A stretch of DNA of 64,000 bases from Puffinus mauretanicus (lineage: Eukaryota; Chordata; Aves; Procellariiformes; Procellariidae). Below, piece by piece: positions 1 through 12,534 of the stretch. A model generated the notes under the pieces. That model worked only from the letters and a program-made list of their open reading frames with translations, was not told the origin of the DNA and searched no databases. Positions within the stretch are counted from its first letter, which is position 1; each line of letters begins with the position of its first letter. The DNA is taken from contig JAJKFH010001585.1 of the NCBI GenBank assembly GCA_023333565.1, forward strand, positions 620,001 to 684,000, given 5' to 3'. The position numbers and the translations under genes are program-made.

Positions 1-2097
1 TGTTATTTTAGTACATAAATTATCTAATTATATTGTATTTCACAGGCAAATTTCCTATTAATTACTAAAAATGAGGGACCAATTCTGAGTCAGTTCCAGG
101 AATCCTTTTATCACAGAGTGGAGGAATTAGCGTTTCAACAAAACTCAGTGTGCCTGAAAATGAATTTTGAATCCTGTACAGGCTTGCTTACTAATGTTTT
201 GTCACATAAGTATAGCTAAGTAGTTGGGATGGCAGAGAGCTGTAGTTTTCTAGGGAGAGTATTATAACATTCTGGGTGGCAATTTTTCTGAATGGTTGTA
301 GAAATGTGTTTACATCTCAACCACAGGGAAATCACTGCAGGAAAATTGGCACTTTTAGATCACCACTCATCCCACCATAAAGTACTTGTGTAAAATGGAT
401 CAGGTGAATCCTGCCCTACAGCTTCTTCTGACTATAAAGGAAGCTCAAAACAACTAGCCACATGTAGCCATATCTGTGTGGGGCCTTCACACTGAGGGTT
501 TAATGTAGTTACATTAAACAGGGGTACATAATGCCATTCAAGTTCATCAAGAGAATTCTGCAGGGGAAAGACAAATATGAGCCTACACTATATCTGTCCT
601 TCTCTGGACAATCAGCTGGATGTCAGCTGGTATCTCTAATGGGACTATGTCTGGGTGATTATATTGATCTGATAACATTAAAAGTGAAACGTAAACACCA
701 TCTTCTTACACTGAGAGTTATTACCTTGCTTCCTGCCACATTTACACCATATCCTTTGTTGTCTTGGAGTCTTCTGATTCAAACATCTTGGAATTCTTTA
801 TGGTCTATAGTTCTGCCCAACCTGTAATCATGATGCTTGAGATGGGAGGAAGGTTTATGCTTTGTTTTCTCCCAGCTCACAATATAGCCACCTGAATAGC
901 ATTGCACTGCTACAGTAAGGATAGCCTGAAAGGAGACTGCGTATGAAGGAAAGAATTTTTATGGAAATTAACCAAAACAATAGCATCTTTTTAAAAGTCA
1001 GCTCCCTGAGAATTCATCTCTAAGCCTGACGATGATATCGTTGTCATTGCCTAATGTGCTAGTCACCACAGCACTAAAGAGCCTGCCCAGGACTAGGTAG
1101 GCTTATCTGCTAACCCTTCAACATTGATGCCTGAGTCATTGCTTTCAGCTTTCTCCAATTCAAGAGTGGAAGCTGACTGATTCCATAAGTATGTTATTAC
1201 TGCAAATTACAGTGTTAAGGAGCCCTCATCTTGAAAAAGGTTTCCACTGAGATAGATGAGAAAAAAATACACAATGAAAGATCAAGCTTTATTTCAGAAA
1301 ACATAGTTTTTCCTTGTTACTTACACTGCTCCCACCAAACATTTAAAACATATGAATTCTTAGTGAATATTTGCCAAGACAGGAACTTTTACCACTGGAG
1401 ACAGTCTAGGTGTATTTATCCAGTTAAAGGTCCTGTTGCTAGCCATATAAGTTGTACCTGAGTTACCGTTTCAGGTTTTGACTCTTATGAATATTTTTCT
1501 TATTCTCTAAAAATATGTTGCTTTCCCTTAAATGTAAAATTTCTAAAAAATAGTGAGAAGGGAAAAACAATTACACTTAAAAAATAATAAGAGACTTATT
1601 TGCTAGAGAACAGAAAATAAATACTTATGAAAATGTGCAGTTTTACTCACATAAGTCAGTGGGAATACCCAAAAGATACTCAGTTTCATAAATAGTCAAT
1701 ATCGCCTCATAGTGGGATAGTTTCAGAGTATTAACAAGTGTTTTAACTGCAGAGGTGCAAAGGAGAGACAAAATTATGGAGATGTGGTAGACGAAGAAGG
1801 AATAAACCATATAAATTCACTATACAGGAGGGGTAAGAAATAGTAAAGAGTCAAAAAAGTGAGCGCTTATTGATTTAGGCCAAAGGAGGATTTTGCAGTT
1901 TTTCACCATGACACAGAAAGAAAGCAAAGGAAGGGAATATAGGTGTTAAGAAGATTGAGGAAATTATTTTTAATAAGTTCTTGCTGATCCTTTCTCTTCC
2001 ATCATGAATCTAGACAAGAGGTAGCAAATAGTTTCAGTTTGTTGGCCACGCAGCTTGACTTGAATATATACAATTCATTGTACTTTATTCAGAGACT
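1..2097. other. AT-rich unique DNA, no gene seen
   Basis: I see no coding region or recognisable repeat here. The open frames at 531-827 and 1231-1461 have no recognisable domain, no coding-like composition and no supporting context, so they are best taken as chance frames. Confidence 0.6.
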
Positions 2098-2230
2098 CAG
2101 AAATGCAGGGCCAGAAGGGATCATCAGATCATCTTGTCTGACCTGTGCTATAACCCAACAGAATTCTACCCAGCTAAGACCTATAATTTATGCCTGAATA
2201 ATACGTACAATAGCGTTTTTCCTACAGCTT
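2098..2230 (-). mobile_element. Ancient CR1-like 3' end remnant
   Basis: The stretch around 2108-2175 (GCCAGAAGGGATCATCAGAT, then a TGTCTGACC block and an ACAGAATTCTACCCAG block) resembles the complement of the 3' region of old amniote CR1 subfamilies, as known from turtles and crocodilians. This orientation puts the element on the minus strand. It lacks the young avian tail and is strongly diverged, so it would predate the other CR1 copies here. The call rests on recalled family features; the boundaries are approximate. Confidence 0.45.
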
Positions 2231-3587
2231 TTTCCTGAATCTTCTGAGAAACAGCTAGCCTCATTAAGGAATTTTCTGAACTCCTGAGAGAATTGGAAAA
2301 CCCATGTGCTGCCCAAATCTTAAGACAGAATGGTACCTCACTATCAGTCCTGAATAACTATGGCTAAGTCAAGGTGAAAATGATTTTGGTATAATTATTC
2401 ATGTGTACAGCATTCAGAGGATTCTCTCTTTGCTTAGTGAAATGTGATCCAACCTTGTAGTGAGCCAGTGCAGCAGACCGTAATGAGGAGACTGATTTCA
2501 GGCAGAATTTAGGCAGAGTTTAACCATAGTCTTTGGTTGTAGAGACCCGTATATTAGCATGAGTCACTGCTGTTTAACCTGAGCACATACCGTGGCCGCC
2601 TTTAACAATACCACCTCTATGTACCACTTGTAAGAGCTCATTTCTATGGAGACGGGTAAGAGTGTATCACTCTCAGTGAATCTTGGTGTGTCATCTAGAA
2701 AGTTCACTATTGTACAGGTAAAAGATTGATAAATTTGTCCACTTGAAAGAATATTCCAGAAATGTGAAGAACAGTGAGGCCATCGAACTTCACTATGGAT
2801 GGTAACTGCACAGCATGCCATGGTCAATGAGGAGGGGTCATCAGATGCTACAGGAGCATCAGAAGATTTCTATCACTTTTATCACTTTCCTACCAATTCT
2901 GTTTTTTATAGAATAAATCATTAATTAGCCTTGCATGTCTGTGCCTTTCTTATTGAGATCCCAAAGGAATCAGCATGACCTCGGTGTAAAAAAAAAGACC
3001 TTCATGACATATACAATCTACTTTAAAGTTTATCCAAAATGATATTAAATACTTCATATAACCATTATGGACACATTTATCCCTCTTCCAAAAACTACTT
3101 ATCAACTTTTCTACATTTTCTTCTATGTCAGTTCTTTGCTCATTTTCCACAGTTCATCCTCCTCCATCCTTGTTTTACTGATCAGGTCATTATTGCTTTC
3201 TCATGTATATAATTTTGGTTTGTTCTTCTGTGAAGAACTCTTTATCTTCCTCTAGTTTCTCATCAAACAATTTTTCTCCTATTTTTCAAACCTTTATTTT
3301 TGGTCTTTTCTTCTCAAAGTAGCAACATTAATTACGACAACACTGGCAATTTTAAAGAAATTCAAAGCAGCAATGTTTTTAAACATCATTACATATAAAT
3401 CTGAAAACATATAAATCAAGAAAAAAAGAAAAAAAGAAGTTTGGATTTTTATACTCTACATTTACCTATTTGATGATGATTAATAGATTGGAACTGAGAA
3501 GGAATGTTCTCATCCACGTATATTTTAAAATTGTCTTTTTTTCTCAGATTACAGAAGTAGTACTCTATATGGGAACCGAGCAAGCAG

Positions 3588-3635
3588 TTTATCTCTTTGA
3601 ATGATTTTGATGAATTTATCTCTTTGAATGATTTT
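3588..3635. repeat. 21-bp direct duplication, period 27
   Basis: The 21 bases at 3588-3608 are repeated exactly at 3615-3635, separated by GATGAA. This looks like a replication-slippage duplication of a single site. Confidence 0.85.
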
Positions 3636-6135
3636 ACATGGAATGATAATAATGATAACTAATTTATATTACAAAGTATGTCATTTCAGACTGGGGAAAA
3701 ACTGAAATTTAAAACCTCCTTTTTATTTTTTTTTAACTTAAGAAGCTTATTGAATTAAGCCTTTTCTTTAAAGGAATCCACATTGTTTAATTATCTTTTT
3801 AATGCCCAAAATTTAATAGTCCAGTATTAGTGAAGAACTTGCTTGATAAATCTTGCTATACAACAGAACAACCCATTGTCTTCTATACACATTACCTTTT
3901 GAGAAAAGTTAGTTATGCATAATGGTATCCTACAAATTTTGAGATGAAGCAAAGCCAGAATTCTGTTCATATTATTCATGCACGACTTGTGGTGCACAGA
4001 ACTGTAACAATGCAAGCCATTTCACAGAGTCTTTTAATGTTGAACTGGCAGTACCACTTTCTCAAGGGCTTTTTTATGCCAGCTCAATCCTTGATCTCCT
4101 TTGTGTAGAAATGCCAAAAATATCAACTTTTGTTTATGAGTTCTAATAGATATTATTTTCCATTGGAGAGCAAGTCTGAAAAGAGTGTGTCCCCTCAAAT
4201 TCTTTGTCTCTTGCCACCCTTAGCATGATACTGAAACATCAGAAATAATTTTAAAAAAGGATATTGTAAATCCCAAGATAAAAGTGTGACTAATGATTAA
4301 TTCTTTGGTATGTTGTCAAAGCCCTCCTCATAATTTCAAAGCTCCAGTCAATATTCATGTACCTAATTCTCCCTAAGTAGATTTTTCTTTCCACTACTAA
4401 AATGCTTATGTGCTGTTTAATAAATAATTTCTTAAAGTTTTAAGGATATGGTTTTAAGGTTATTTTTCTTCAATATTTTGATCCAAGCTTTGGTTTTCAA
4501 AAGTATATTTATCTTGAGATTCACACTGATGAATTAAAATTTTACATATATGTGTATTTCATTCTTGCATCAAGAAGATGAATAAGACTTACTTTCCATA
4601 AAGGTATAAAAATCCAATGCTGCATTTTGTATGGCCCTGATTAACACTTCAGTTAAAAAGCAGGTTTCGTTCAAAAAAAGAGCTTTCAGAAATGTGTTTC
4701 TTAAACTATATGTGCACAAAGAAAACAGACATAGCAAATGCAAATTGTAAATCTGTTTTTCTAATATACACTTATTACATATGAAACTATTACATTGCTG
4801 GCTTTTCAAATTCCTAGCAATTCTTACATCTCATTCTGATGCACATGATTTATCTATTGCTCTATCCATAGCTTTGAATTCATACTAAAAATAAGTAGCC
4901 TAATGCAACATATTTATTTGGCTACAATACTTTCAGCTAAGCAGGATTTTTAGTGGTCCATATAGTAAAAACATCCACTGGGTATTTTCATGGAAATTTT
5001 TTGTGTATCTTGAATTTTCTTCCCTCTGTTAGTTTTAAGTGACTGTATTTGATGGTCAAGTTCCAACACACCCTCCTTTTTTTATTTTTAATATTGATTA
5101 GAATTTTCAATATGTATGAGATGTCAAGGACACTGAAAGTATTCAGTCTTTCAACAAGAACTATCAAAAATTAGATTTAACATTTAATTCTTTGCACTGC
5201 AATATGAAATCAGGAGAATTTCATTTTATTCTTTTGGATATGTGAGTTTATTTAATTTGCCCCTATTCTGTTACTTTAGAAATATACTTATTTTCTAGAC
5301 ATGTCAATAAAAATGTAAAACAACTCATAGTACTCAGTGACCACTGTGAACAAGGAAACAAGATGAATTGAATCATGTTATTTTGCATGCACTTCAAGAT
5401 GTTAAAATGTGCTATTCTAGTTCTGCTGAGATTGAGGCAGACATAATGCCATTTTTTGCCTATTTGCTTAAACCCCAGTCTAACATTTACAAGTAAGGAA
5501 TCATATTTTATGGGACAAGGAAGTTGTAAGTTTTCAAGAAGAGCACATGTGAAATTAATTGTATTATGACAACATAGTGTTTCGAATGAGTTCACATGAG
5601 AAACCTGCGGATTGCCTGTAGCTTGAAGTCCCAGTGCTGAAGAAGAATGTGAATTTCTTCCTTTAAGAGGTGAAAGCCAGTGTAGGATTCTTCTCGTTCA
5701 GCCTTAGAGACCTACCATAGAGATATCTTTGACTGAATTGCTCCCCATAAGCTTCCTTCCTAATTAGAGAGAGGAATAGACACTTCTAGAGAACAAAAGT
5801 TGGATTCTATTTCAGACATCAATGTTAAGAGAAGATAAACTGTGCCTTTGAAGTTCCTGTTTTTCTCTGTTGATTATAACAGAAGCCTAGGGTGAAAGCT
5901 CAGATGTAGATGCCTAAATAATAGTCATCCCTCTTCCAAGGCCCAGAGACCTTAGAGGATACCTTTCAGAAAGTTGTAATTAATTTGGGTGCATAACAAA
6001 CTGTTCCTTTACCACATTTAGTCATTTAGAATTTCTCTCTAATCCTGGTCTAACTGAGGTTGCTTTTGTTTTATTCCATAAAAATCCCCCTGGTGAGCTA
6101 TGACACAGCTCACTGTAACTCAGGAATGTCAAATA

Positions 6136-6160
6136 GAAAACAAACAAACAAACAAACAAA
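6136..6160. repeat. (CAAA)n microsatellite
   Basis: About five to six copies of CAAA follow a short A run. It is a simple repeat with no adjoining mobile element that I can recognise. Confidence 0.85.
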
Positions 6161-7167
6161 TACCTAAATAGTGATTAATTTTTAGAGACATGGGAATGTG
6201 GAAAAGAGCTGGAGCATGTCCTATATATTGTATGTATGATCAGACTAGAAGGGATTAGCCCTACACACAAGCCATTCTGTATCTGGAGGCCAGGATTGAT
6301 CCTGGCATTAATGCCTTAGGCAGTGGAGAGGTCACCAGATTAGTACATAAGTATTAGGGATAGATGGGTACCTAAAGATAAATTCTGTCTGCCTACGTTT
6401 AGACACCTGTCAGGGCAACAGATTTGTACAGCTCAGCAGCAAACTATCTCTATTTATGGACTTTATAGAGAGCTTCTGGAAAAATGATTCAGACAAATAT
6501 TTAGGTGCATGTTGTTATGAAAGTATACATTATATACTTACATGCTCTGGTACACATCTTCTAGTGTCTACTAATACACGTTCCATCACTTACAATCCTG
6601 TTAGGGTTTAGGTTTAGGTCAAAGAAAAGTGAACTTTCTTTCTTTTGATTACTGAGAATTTCTAAGCTATTTGTTCTTCAAACCTCATCTCCATTTACCA
6701 TGATTGGCTGCCTTTTATCCCATTTGTCACAGTTCTCCAAAATCTCTAAGTATTTAATTATACAGACAGATGTCTGGAGGTACTTTCAGAAATGCTAGGA
6801 CATTTAGTTTCTATTTAATTAATTGAGAATTAGGTATTTTGAAAATGCTGTCAACCATCCCCCCAAAACCTTGGTAAGGATAACAGCATCAGTTCCTGAT
6901 CAACAGTGTTGGTCGTTAGCTAGACAACATCCTTCTGCAAAAAACACATTTTTAAAAAATTCTTCACAAATGTCCACAGGAAAAAGTCCCTGAAGGTGAG
7001 CCTACACCTCACATTAGAGAACAACATCTTCAGAGAAACTCTATGTTTCCAAATCCAGTTCCAGTCCTGAAGCCAATATTCAGAGTATGCATAAATAGCC
7101 ACCTGGGAATATCCTAGAATAGAATTATGACAATCACAAAATTGCCAGGCCCCAAGAGCTGCGTAAG

Positions 7168-7271
7168 TTTTAGGGACATGGTGTAGTGGGTATGGTGGTG
7201 TTGGGTTGACAGTTGGACTCGATGATCAAAGGTCTTTTCCAACCTTAATGATTCTATGATTCTATGATTCT
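7168..7271 (+). mobile_element. CR1 3' terminal fragment
   Basis: This is the last ~100 bp of a CR1 retrotransposon: the end of ORF2 (TTTAGGGACATGGTGTAG, encoding ..RDMV and stop), the short 3' UTR and the tail of repeated ATTCTATG units. It matches the 3' ends at 10.8, 14.1 and 19.8 kb. The UTR has a small change where the others read GATGATCTTAGAGGTC. The 5' truncation is typical of target-primed reverse transcription. It carries no coding capacity. Confidence 0.93.
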
Positions 7272-8622
7272 AAGTGTCAAATACAAAACATTTTGGCTTC
7301 TTCACTTTTCTTCCTAAAAAAGCTGATTTGGAAATGGAAAATTTATCCCAAGAAATAAGTAATTTTGGGACATTTTCTGAGGGCCAGTCTGGAAGCATTT
7401 ACACAGTCAACAGTGTCACTTCCTTTAGTGGTGTTCATTCAGTTACACATCACTATCTTTGGCAAACATGTTCTTGCAGATTATGATTATGTTTATTATT
7501 ATTATTATTACTACTACTACTATTTATTACTATTACTGTTACTGTTACCATTAATAATGGCAGGAATTCAGGTTTCATTATGAAGTTATTTGAAATAAAA
7601 CCCCAAATCCAAGTAACGTTAGGCTTTGGTGAAGCCTACATCCAAACCCATAGTTACATTGCATACATTTGGTGTGTGCTTTTTATCTGAAAAAAAAATA
7701 ATATAATTCACCTCCATTTTTATCCTTTCCATTAAAAATAATTAGTATATACTTATATATACTACCATAAAGCAAGATAGAACAGAGACATTTCTTTTTT
7801 TCTGTAGTACCTGTTAAACCCATACAGAAACTAATGGAACTTCAGAAATTTCAGGAACTAGCCTGAGGCTTTTTATTACCTCTTTCCAGTAGAAAGATCA
7901 AAAAATTGATTTTGCTGTCTGGGGTATATTTATGCCTGTCCTCATTTCTAATTAATATTTCAAGTAGTAAACTCCTTATAATTATCAATATTGAACATAT
8001 ATGTTTAAAGTCAACACATTGTAACACACTTTATTTTACAGGAAAACTTTCTGAAATTTCTTTTCACTTCCAAACTCAGGGTTTTTTGAAAGAACTCTGC
8101 AGTTTTATCTTTTTTTTTCACGCTTTCTCCTTGAGCTTTTAAATATGTAGCATCATGTGAGAGAAAAGATGATGGGATTTTATTGACACCAAAATGTCTT
8201 TCCCTATGCAAAAGGAATAATCTGTCCCTCAGTAAAAGGAAAATATATGGTAATGATTCCATGTTTGTAACCAGCTCTTGTTTTATAATTCAATTCGTCA
8301 AGAATGGGCACAGAAATATTTGAGGCATTAGTTATAAAATATCTTTTCTGTTTCTTATGAAATCTGTTCAGTTTTATAGGTATGAAAAGAGACATCAGAC
8401 ATAAATAAAGCAAGGAATGAACAGTTTTGCAAATGCTGCATATAAGCTATAGTAGCAATATTCTATTTGTGCCCAGCTGCAACTTCTCTGTCAAATGTCA
8501 AGCTCTAGACTCCAACTCAGTATAAGGATACCTGATAAGAAACACTGATAGAAGCAAGAGAAAACAGGCATTTGGTGGTTCCTAGAAACAGCACCACTGC
8601 ATTTCCTTTATTTATCTCCCAA
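7272..8622. other. Unique AT-rich DNA with one microsatellite
   Basis: No gene is recognised. It contains the trinucleotide tract at 7490-7556. A frame at 7365-7583 encodes a tyrosine run only because it crosses that tract. Confidence 0.6.
7490..7556. repeat. Compound TTA/TAC trinucleotide microsatellite
   Basis: TTA repeats pass into TAC repeats and then into imperfect TTACTG units. The gradation suggests an old microsatellite whose repeat unit changed by point mutation. Confidence 0.9.
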
Positions 8623-8780
8623 GTGGGTGTTGTGGTTTAACCTGGCAAGCAGCCAAATACCATGCAGCCGCTCACTCACTCCCTGCCCCCAGTGGGGTGG
8701 GGAGAGAATCGGAAGGGTGAGAGTGAGGAAACAAACTCGTGGGTTGAGATAAAGATAGTTTAATAGAACAAAAAAGAGAA

Positions 8781-8811
8781 AATAATAATAATAATAATAA
8801 TAAATAATATA
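8781..8811. repeat. (AAT)n microsatellite inside an LTR
   Basis: About eight AAT units lie in the R-like part of the 8.6-kb LTR, grading into ATAT. Related LTRs at 16.4 and 45.5 kb have shorter ATT runs at the equivalent place, so the seed belongs to the LTR family. Confidence 0.9.
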
Positions 8812-8917
8812 TATAAAATGAGTGATGCACAATGCAATTGCTCACCACCCGCGCTGACTGATAACCAAGTAGCGATCGGTACTTCCTGGATCACGCCTAC
8901 CATTCATATACTGAGCA

Positions 8918-8925
8918 TGACGTCA
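8918..8925 (-). promoter_or_regulatory. CRE-like site in LTR promoter
   Basis: TGACGTCA is the palindromic consensus bound by CREB/ATF proteins. It lies seven bases upstream of the LTR TATA position. Two related LTRs have TGACATCA and one has TGATGTCA (in LTR orientation), both one CpG-type transition away. Activity is inferred from sequence only. Confidence 0.6.
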
Positions 8926-9148
8926 CATGGTATGGAATACCCCGTTGGCCAGCTGGGCTAGCTGTCCTGGCTGTGTTCCCTCCTCCCAGTCTAGCTTGGT
9001 AGCTTCCTGGAGGGTAGTTTTCCTTGACAAGATACTTAGCAACAACTGAAAACATGAGTGTGTTATCAACATTCTTCTCATACTAAATCCAAAACACAGC
9101 ACTAGGAAGAAATTTTAACTCTATCCCAGCCGAAACCAAGACAGTGGG

Positions 9149-10430
9149 TAAATCATTTTAACTGTTACCGTGTTACTAGACAGAAAACTAGAAACATGGT
9201 ACCTGTCTTTAGGCACTCCTAAATTAGGAATTATACTTTAGAGTAGAAAGTTAAGCTCCCTGTATAGTGAAAAGGGAGGCAGATAATGAATTAACACTAC
9301 ACAAAATGTCAGTCATAATCTTCAGGTGCCAGATTTACAGTTGCGGATAATGTTTAGGTTCCTAGAGTAGGCATGCCATTTACATTGGTAGGTTGGTAGT
9401 AAAAAAGTTGTCCCTCAAAGGGTTTCTTGTTAGTAGATAAGGATGAAATTCAAAGAGCTAATGTGGCTGATATATAACACAGCTGAGATCTGAAATCCAA
9501 ACTGAGCAACCCAGTGAATGTTCACTTAATGGCTTAGAAGTCTGCAAGTTTGTATGCCAATCTGTTGTCACCACAGAACCCACTTAGAACATTACATTTA
9601 TAAACTTGCTAAAATCCTGAGATATCTGAACATCTAAGCATTATCTTGTGCTTGAGAACTTGCGTAAGTAGAATTCCATGTATCTTATTCAATCCTGAAT
9701 GAATTAGAAAAAAAAAAAAGAACCTGTAGCTTAGTGATGAATGAACTCTTATGGGGCACATCTTCTCTATGCCATTTCTTATTGGTTGACTTAGGTATTT
9801 TCCTGTACACCATATTCCCTGCTAGAAAATGAACTCATGGGGCCTTTTTATAGAAGACAGATCCAAGGGTGTGTTCTTCCTACATAATACCATAGGATAC
9901 AAATTTTCTCTGGGCTGCTCCAAAAGTAGCATTGCAGTCACATGACAGAGCAGTAATGTGCAGAGATGCTACTGCATTATTTAAATTTATACAGGTTCAT
10001 GAACTCTACTTGGCATGGATTATTAGCTTGAATATTTCATTGCATTCTTGATGAACAGATACTGACCCCAGTTCTAGAATTTTTCTGGGCAACAGTAGAT
10101 TAGAACTGCTTGCCCATATTGCACTGCATGATGCAGAAAGGCTTTGACATGTGCAATCTGGGAATGTGGTTTCACTCTCAAAGCCCTAGCATTTAATTTA
10201 ACTTTCTTTTTAGAATCTGGCTTTTATTATTTAGCAAGCTGAACAGTTAGTAGCCTTTTATCTTTTAGTGAACAGACCATGAGAAGAAATGATACATTAA
10301 TACTGGGACAAATCACACAAGTCAGTATGAAATTCATTAGAAAGTAAAGGATAGTGGACTAAAATATTAGTACTCTATTGGATAGCATACAGTATGCTGT
10401 CTAATATTTAGTACTTAAAGATAGCACCTA
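9149..10430. other. Unique DNA, no gene seen
   Basis: I see no coding region. The only local structure is a perfect 7+1+7 inverted repeat (AGCATAC A GTATGCT) at 10384-10398, just upstream of a CR1 insertion. Confidence 0.6.
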
Positions 10431-10887
10431 GTTGAGAAGGGCAACGAAGCTGGTGAAGGGTCTGGAGAACAAGTCTTATGAGGAGCGGCTGAGGGAACTG
10501 GGACTGTTTAGTCTGGAGAAGAGGAGGCTGACGGGAGACCTCATCGCGCTCTACAACTACCTGAAGGGAGGTTGTAGTGAGGTGGATGTTGGTCTCTTCT
10601 CCCAAGTAACAAGCAATAAGAGGAGAGGAAATGGTCTCAAGTTGCACCAAGGGAGGTTTAGGCTGGACATTAGGAGAAATTTCTTTACTGAAAGAGTGGT
10701 GAAGCCTTGGAACAGGCTGCCCAGGGAAGTGGTTGAGTCCCCATCCCTGGAAGTATTTAAAAGACGTGTAGATGAGGCGCTTAGGGACATGGTGTAGTGG
10801 GTATGGTGTGTTGGGTTGATGGTTGGACTGGATCATCTTAGAGGTCTTTTCCAACCTTACTGATTCTATGATTCTATGATTCTATGA
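10431..10887 (+). mobile_element. CR1 retrotransposon, 5'-truncated
   Basis: This is a 457-bp CR1 3' end: the C-terminal part of ORF2, its stop codon, the short 3' UTR and ATTCTATG tail units. It is collinear and very similar to 13.67-14.13 kb and to the complement of 19.79-20.25 kb, which indicates closely related subfamilies. No target-site duplication is evident, as is common for CR1. Confidence 0.95.
10432..10797 (+). pseudogene. CR1 ORF2 C-terminal fragment
   Basis: The frame encodes about 121 residues of the CR1 ORF2 C-terminus, downstream of the reverse transcriptase palm. Recognisable blocks are [31 protein letters not shown], and [14 protein letters not shown] near the end. It runs to the native stop TAG at 10795-10797. 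There is no ATG at the left edge, so it is a truncated piece, not a gene. The catalytic RT motifs and the endonuclease are absent because of 5' truncation. The frame itself is undamaged, suggesting a fairly recent insertion. Confidence 0.88.
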
Positions 10888-12534
10888 CACAAAAAAGTAG
10901 GCTGAGCAATATGCCTTTTTCCTCCTCCCCTTTTTTGGTAACTAAGCAAACAATATATACTGCCTCTTGATTATAAAAGTTCCGCAATTTAAGTATTAAG
11001 TAGTCTTTTGCACGTTAAAATATCACCTGGTATTAAAACAATATTTTATTAGCAGGCATCAAACTTGTATGTCAAGATATAATTTAAAAAAAAAAAATAA
11101 AAAATTTAACACAATTCATGTGATGTATTGGCAACTTTACATCCACACTGAAACAAGTCTTCAGAGACACATTCCATTTGCTACTCACTAACCAGTTATT
11201 TTTTTGTTTTAACAACATATGTAATAAAAAAGAAAAGCAAAACATCTTCTTTTAGATGGTCTAAGTACTGTGTGTGAAGTGAGACTATTAGTGATCATAC
11301 ATTAATGTGACCATCTCTGTTTAAATAGATTGAGGAAGATGAAGCTATCACTTATGGAAATAATTTGTAACCAATTAACAATGAGGTTAAGTTCCTCCAG
11401 ATAGCTTTTGAAAAGTGCAGCATCATTTGTTTTGTGGTGTGGTGTGGGGTTTTTTTGTTTTATTTTGAAATATGACTGTGAGAAAATGATACCTCTTCTT
11501 TTAAAATTTACTCTTTAACTTGAGCAAGCTCTCAAGTTACATTTTGTAGCAGTTCTGTATCTTAGTTTGGAAAGAGAACATATCTTAGGGGATGAATTGT
11601 GTGAATTCCTTCTTTGAAATAATGTCAAAAGAGTATTTAGTAGAGTTCTAACAAATTATATATCCAATAAGCTAAGTGGAGTCAGTAAGATTATTGAAGT
11701 ACCTTGAGGGGATAACCTGAAGACGTCTGCTGACGGGTGCAGCCTTTTGCTATGACAGAATGTAAAGTCTACAGTTGATCTGTAGATCTATTTGTATTTG
11801 GAAATGATCTTGTATATTTTTAAAATCAGTTTTCAGATAACAGGCTTAAGTAATTTCATCCATTTGATTAAGAGAATTTAGGAAACTGTTAAAACTGTTC
11901 TCCTGAATAATTTTTTACTTGACAGCACACACAAATTCTGGTCTTCTCAGATATTTTTTATCCGACCTCTGTTACTCTCAAAGTGCCTACATACACTTCA
12001 GGAACTAAACTTCTGAATGCAGTGCAGGATTTTTCCTTTACCTTGTTATCTAGGAAACAAGTTAACCAACAGCTTAATTGTTTAAAATAAACTATAATTC
12101 TTTGCTTAGAAAAGAACCAGGAACGAATAAGTCCAGCACTACAGAACAGTCTGGGAACTTCCAATGTTTTCCTTATGACCACCTGACATATTTTGCTGTA
12201 GATAAATACTCCCTCACATTTTAGAAAAATAGCAAATAAATGTTCAGATACAAGTGTAATAAAGCACCTGGATATTAGTTTCTTTTTTTCTCCATCTTTA
12301 CTAAGAAAGAAGTTAAAATTACAGCCTTTTCAAACGGACAGATCACAGGCAAATACAGATGTGATTTTGAATGGATGTCATTCCCATCTGAAAGCCTGGG
12401 ACTAATACCATGTATTAGGAACTCAAATATCATGCAGTTTATAAGAAGCTAGAATCAAAGCACATGACCCATCCTAAGAGAATTTAGCTGTTATTAAAAA
12501 AGATATTTTCAACAGTCAGTAACTTCAATAACCT
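10888..12534. other. AT-rich unique DNA, no gene seen
   Basis: I see no gene or known repeat between these two CR1 copies apart from short poly-A runs (for example near 11084-11104). Confidence 0.6.

Larger units (their letters stand above)
2231..7167. other. AT-rich unique DNA, small repeats only
   Basis: No gene is seen. Visible structure is limited to a 21-bp direct duplication at 3588-3635 and a short (CAAA)n run at about 6136-6160. Several minus-strand frames, including one of 110 codons at 5263-5595, show no domain and look random. Confidence 0.6.
8628..9143 (-). mobile_element. Solo LTR, ERVL-type (family A, copy 1)
   Basis: This 516-bp element starts TGTTGTGG and ends AAGACA on the plus strand (TG...CA) and is flanked by the perfect 5-bp duplication GTGGG (8623-8627 and 9144-9148). 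A 5-bp duplication is expected for ERVL-type elements. Read on the minus strand it has a CRE-like TGACGTCA (8918-8925), a degraded TATA region (8903-8910) and an ATTAAA poly(A) signal (8759-8764), which set its orientation. It holds an (AAT)n tract. No proviral interior adjoins it. Its middle matches the copy at 16.0 kb, so these two share a subfamily. Confidence 0.92.

Noticed and set aside
6228..6310. CAGACTAGAAGGGATT resembling the old CR1 element near 2.1 kb
   Set aside because: The match is short and the following sequence does not continue the family pattern.
7365..7583. Frame encoding a long tyrosine run
   Set aside because: It is produced by the TTA/TAC microsatellite.
8628..9143. 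Two family A LTRs (8.6 kb and 16.0 kb) as ends of one provirus
   Set aside because: They are in opposite orientation, have different flanking duplications, and the DNA between them is CR1 and unique sequence.
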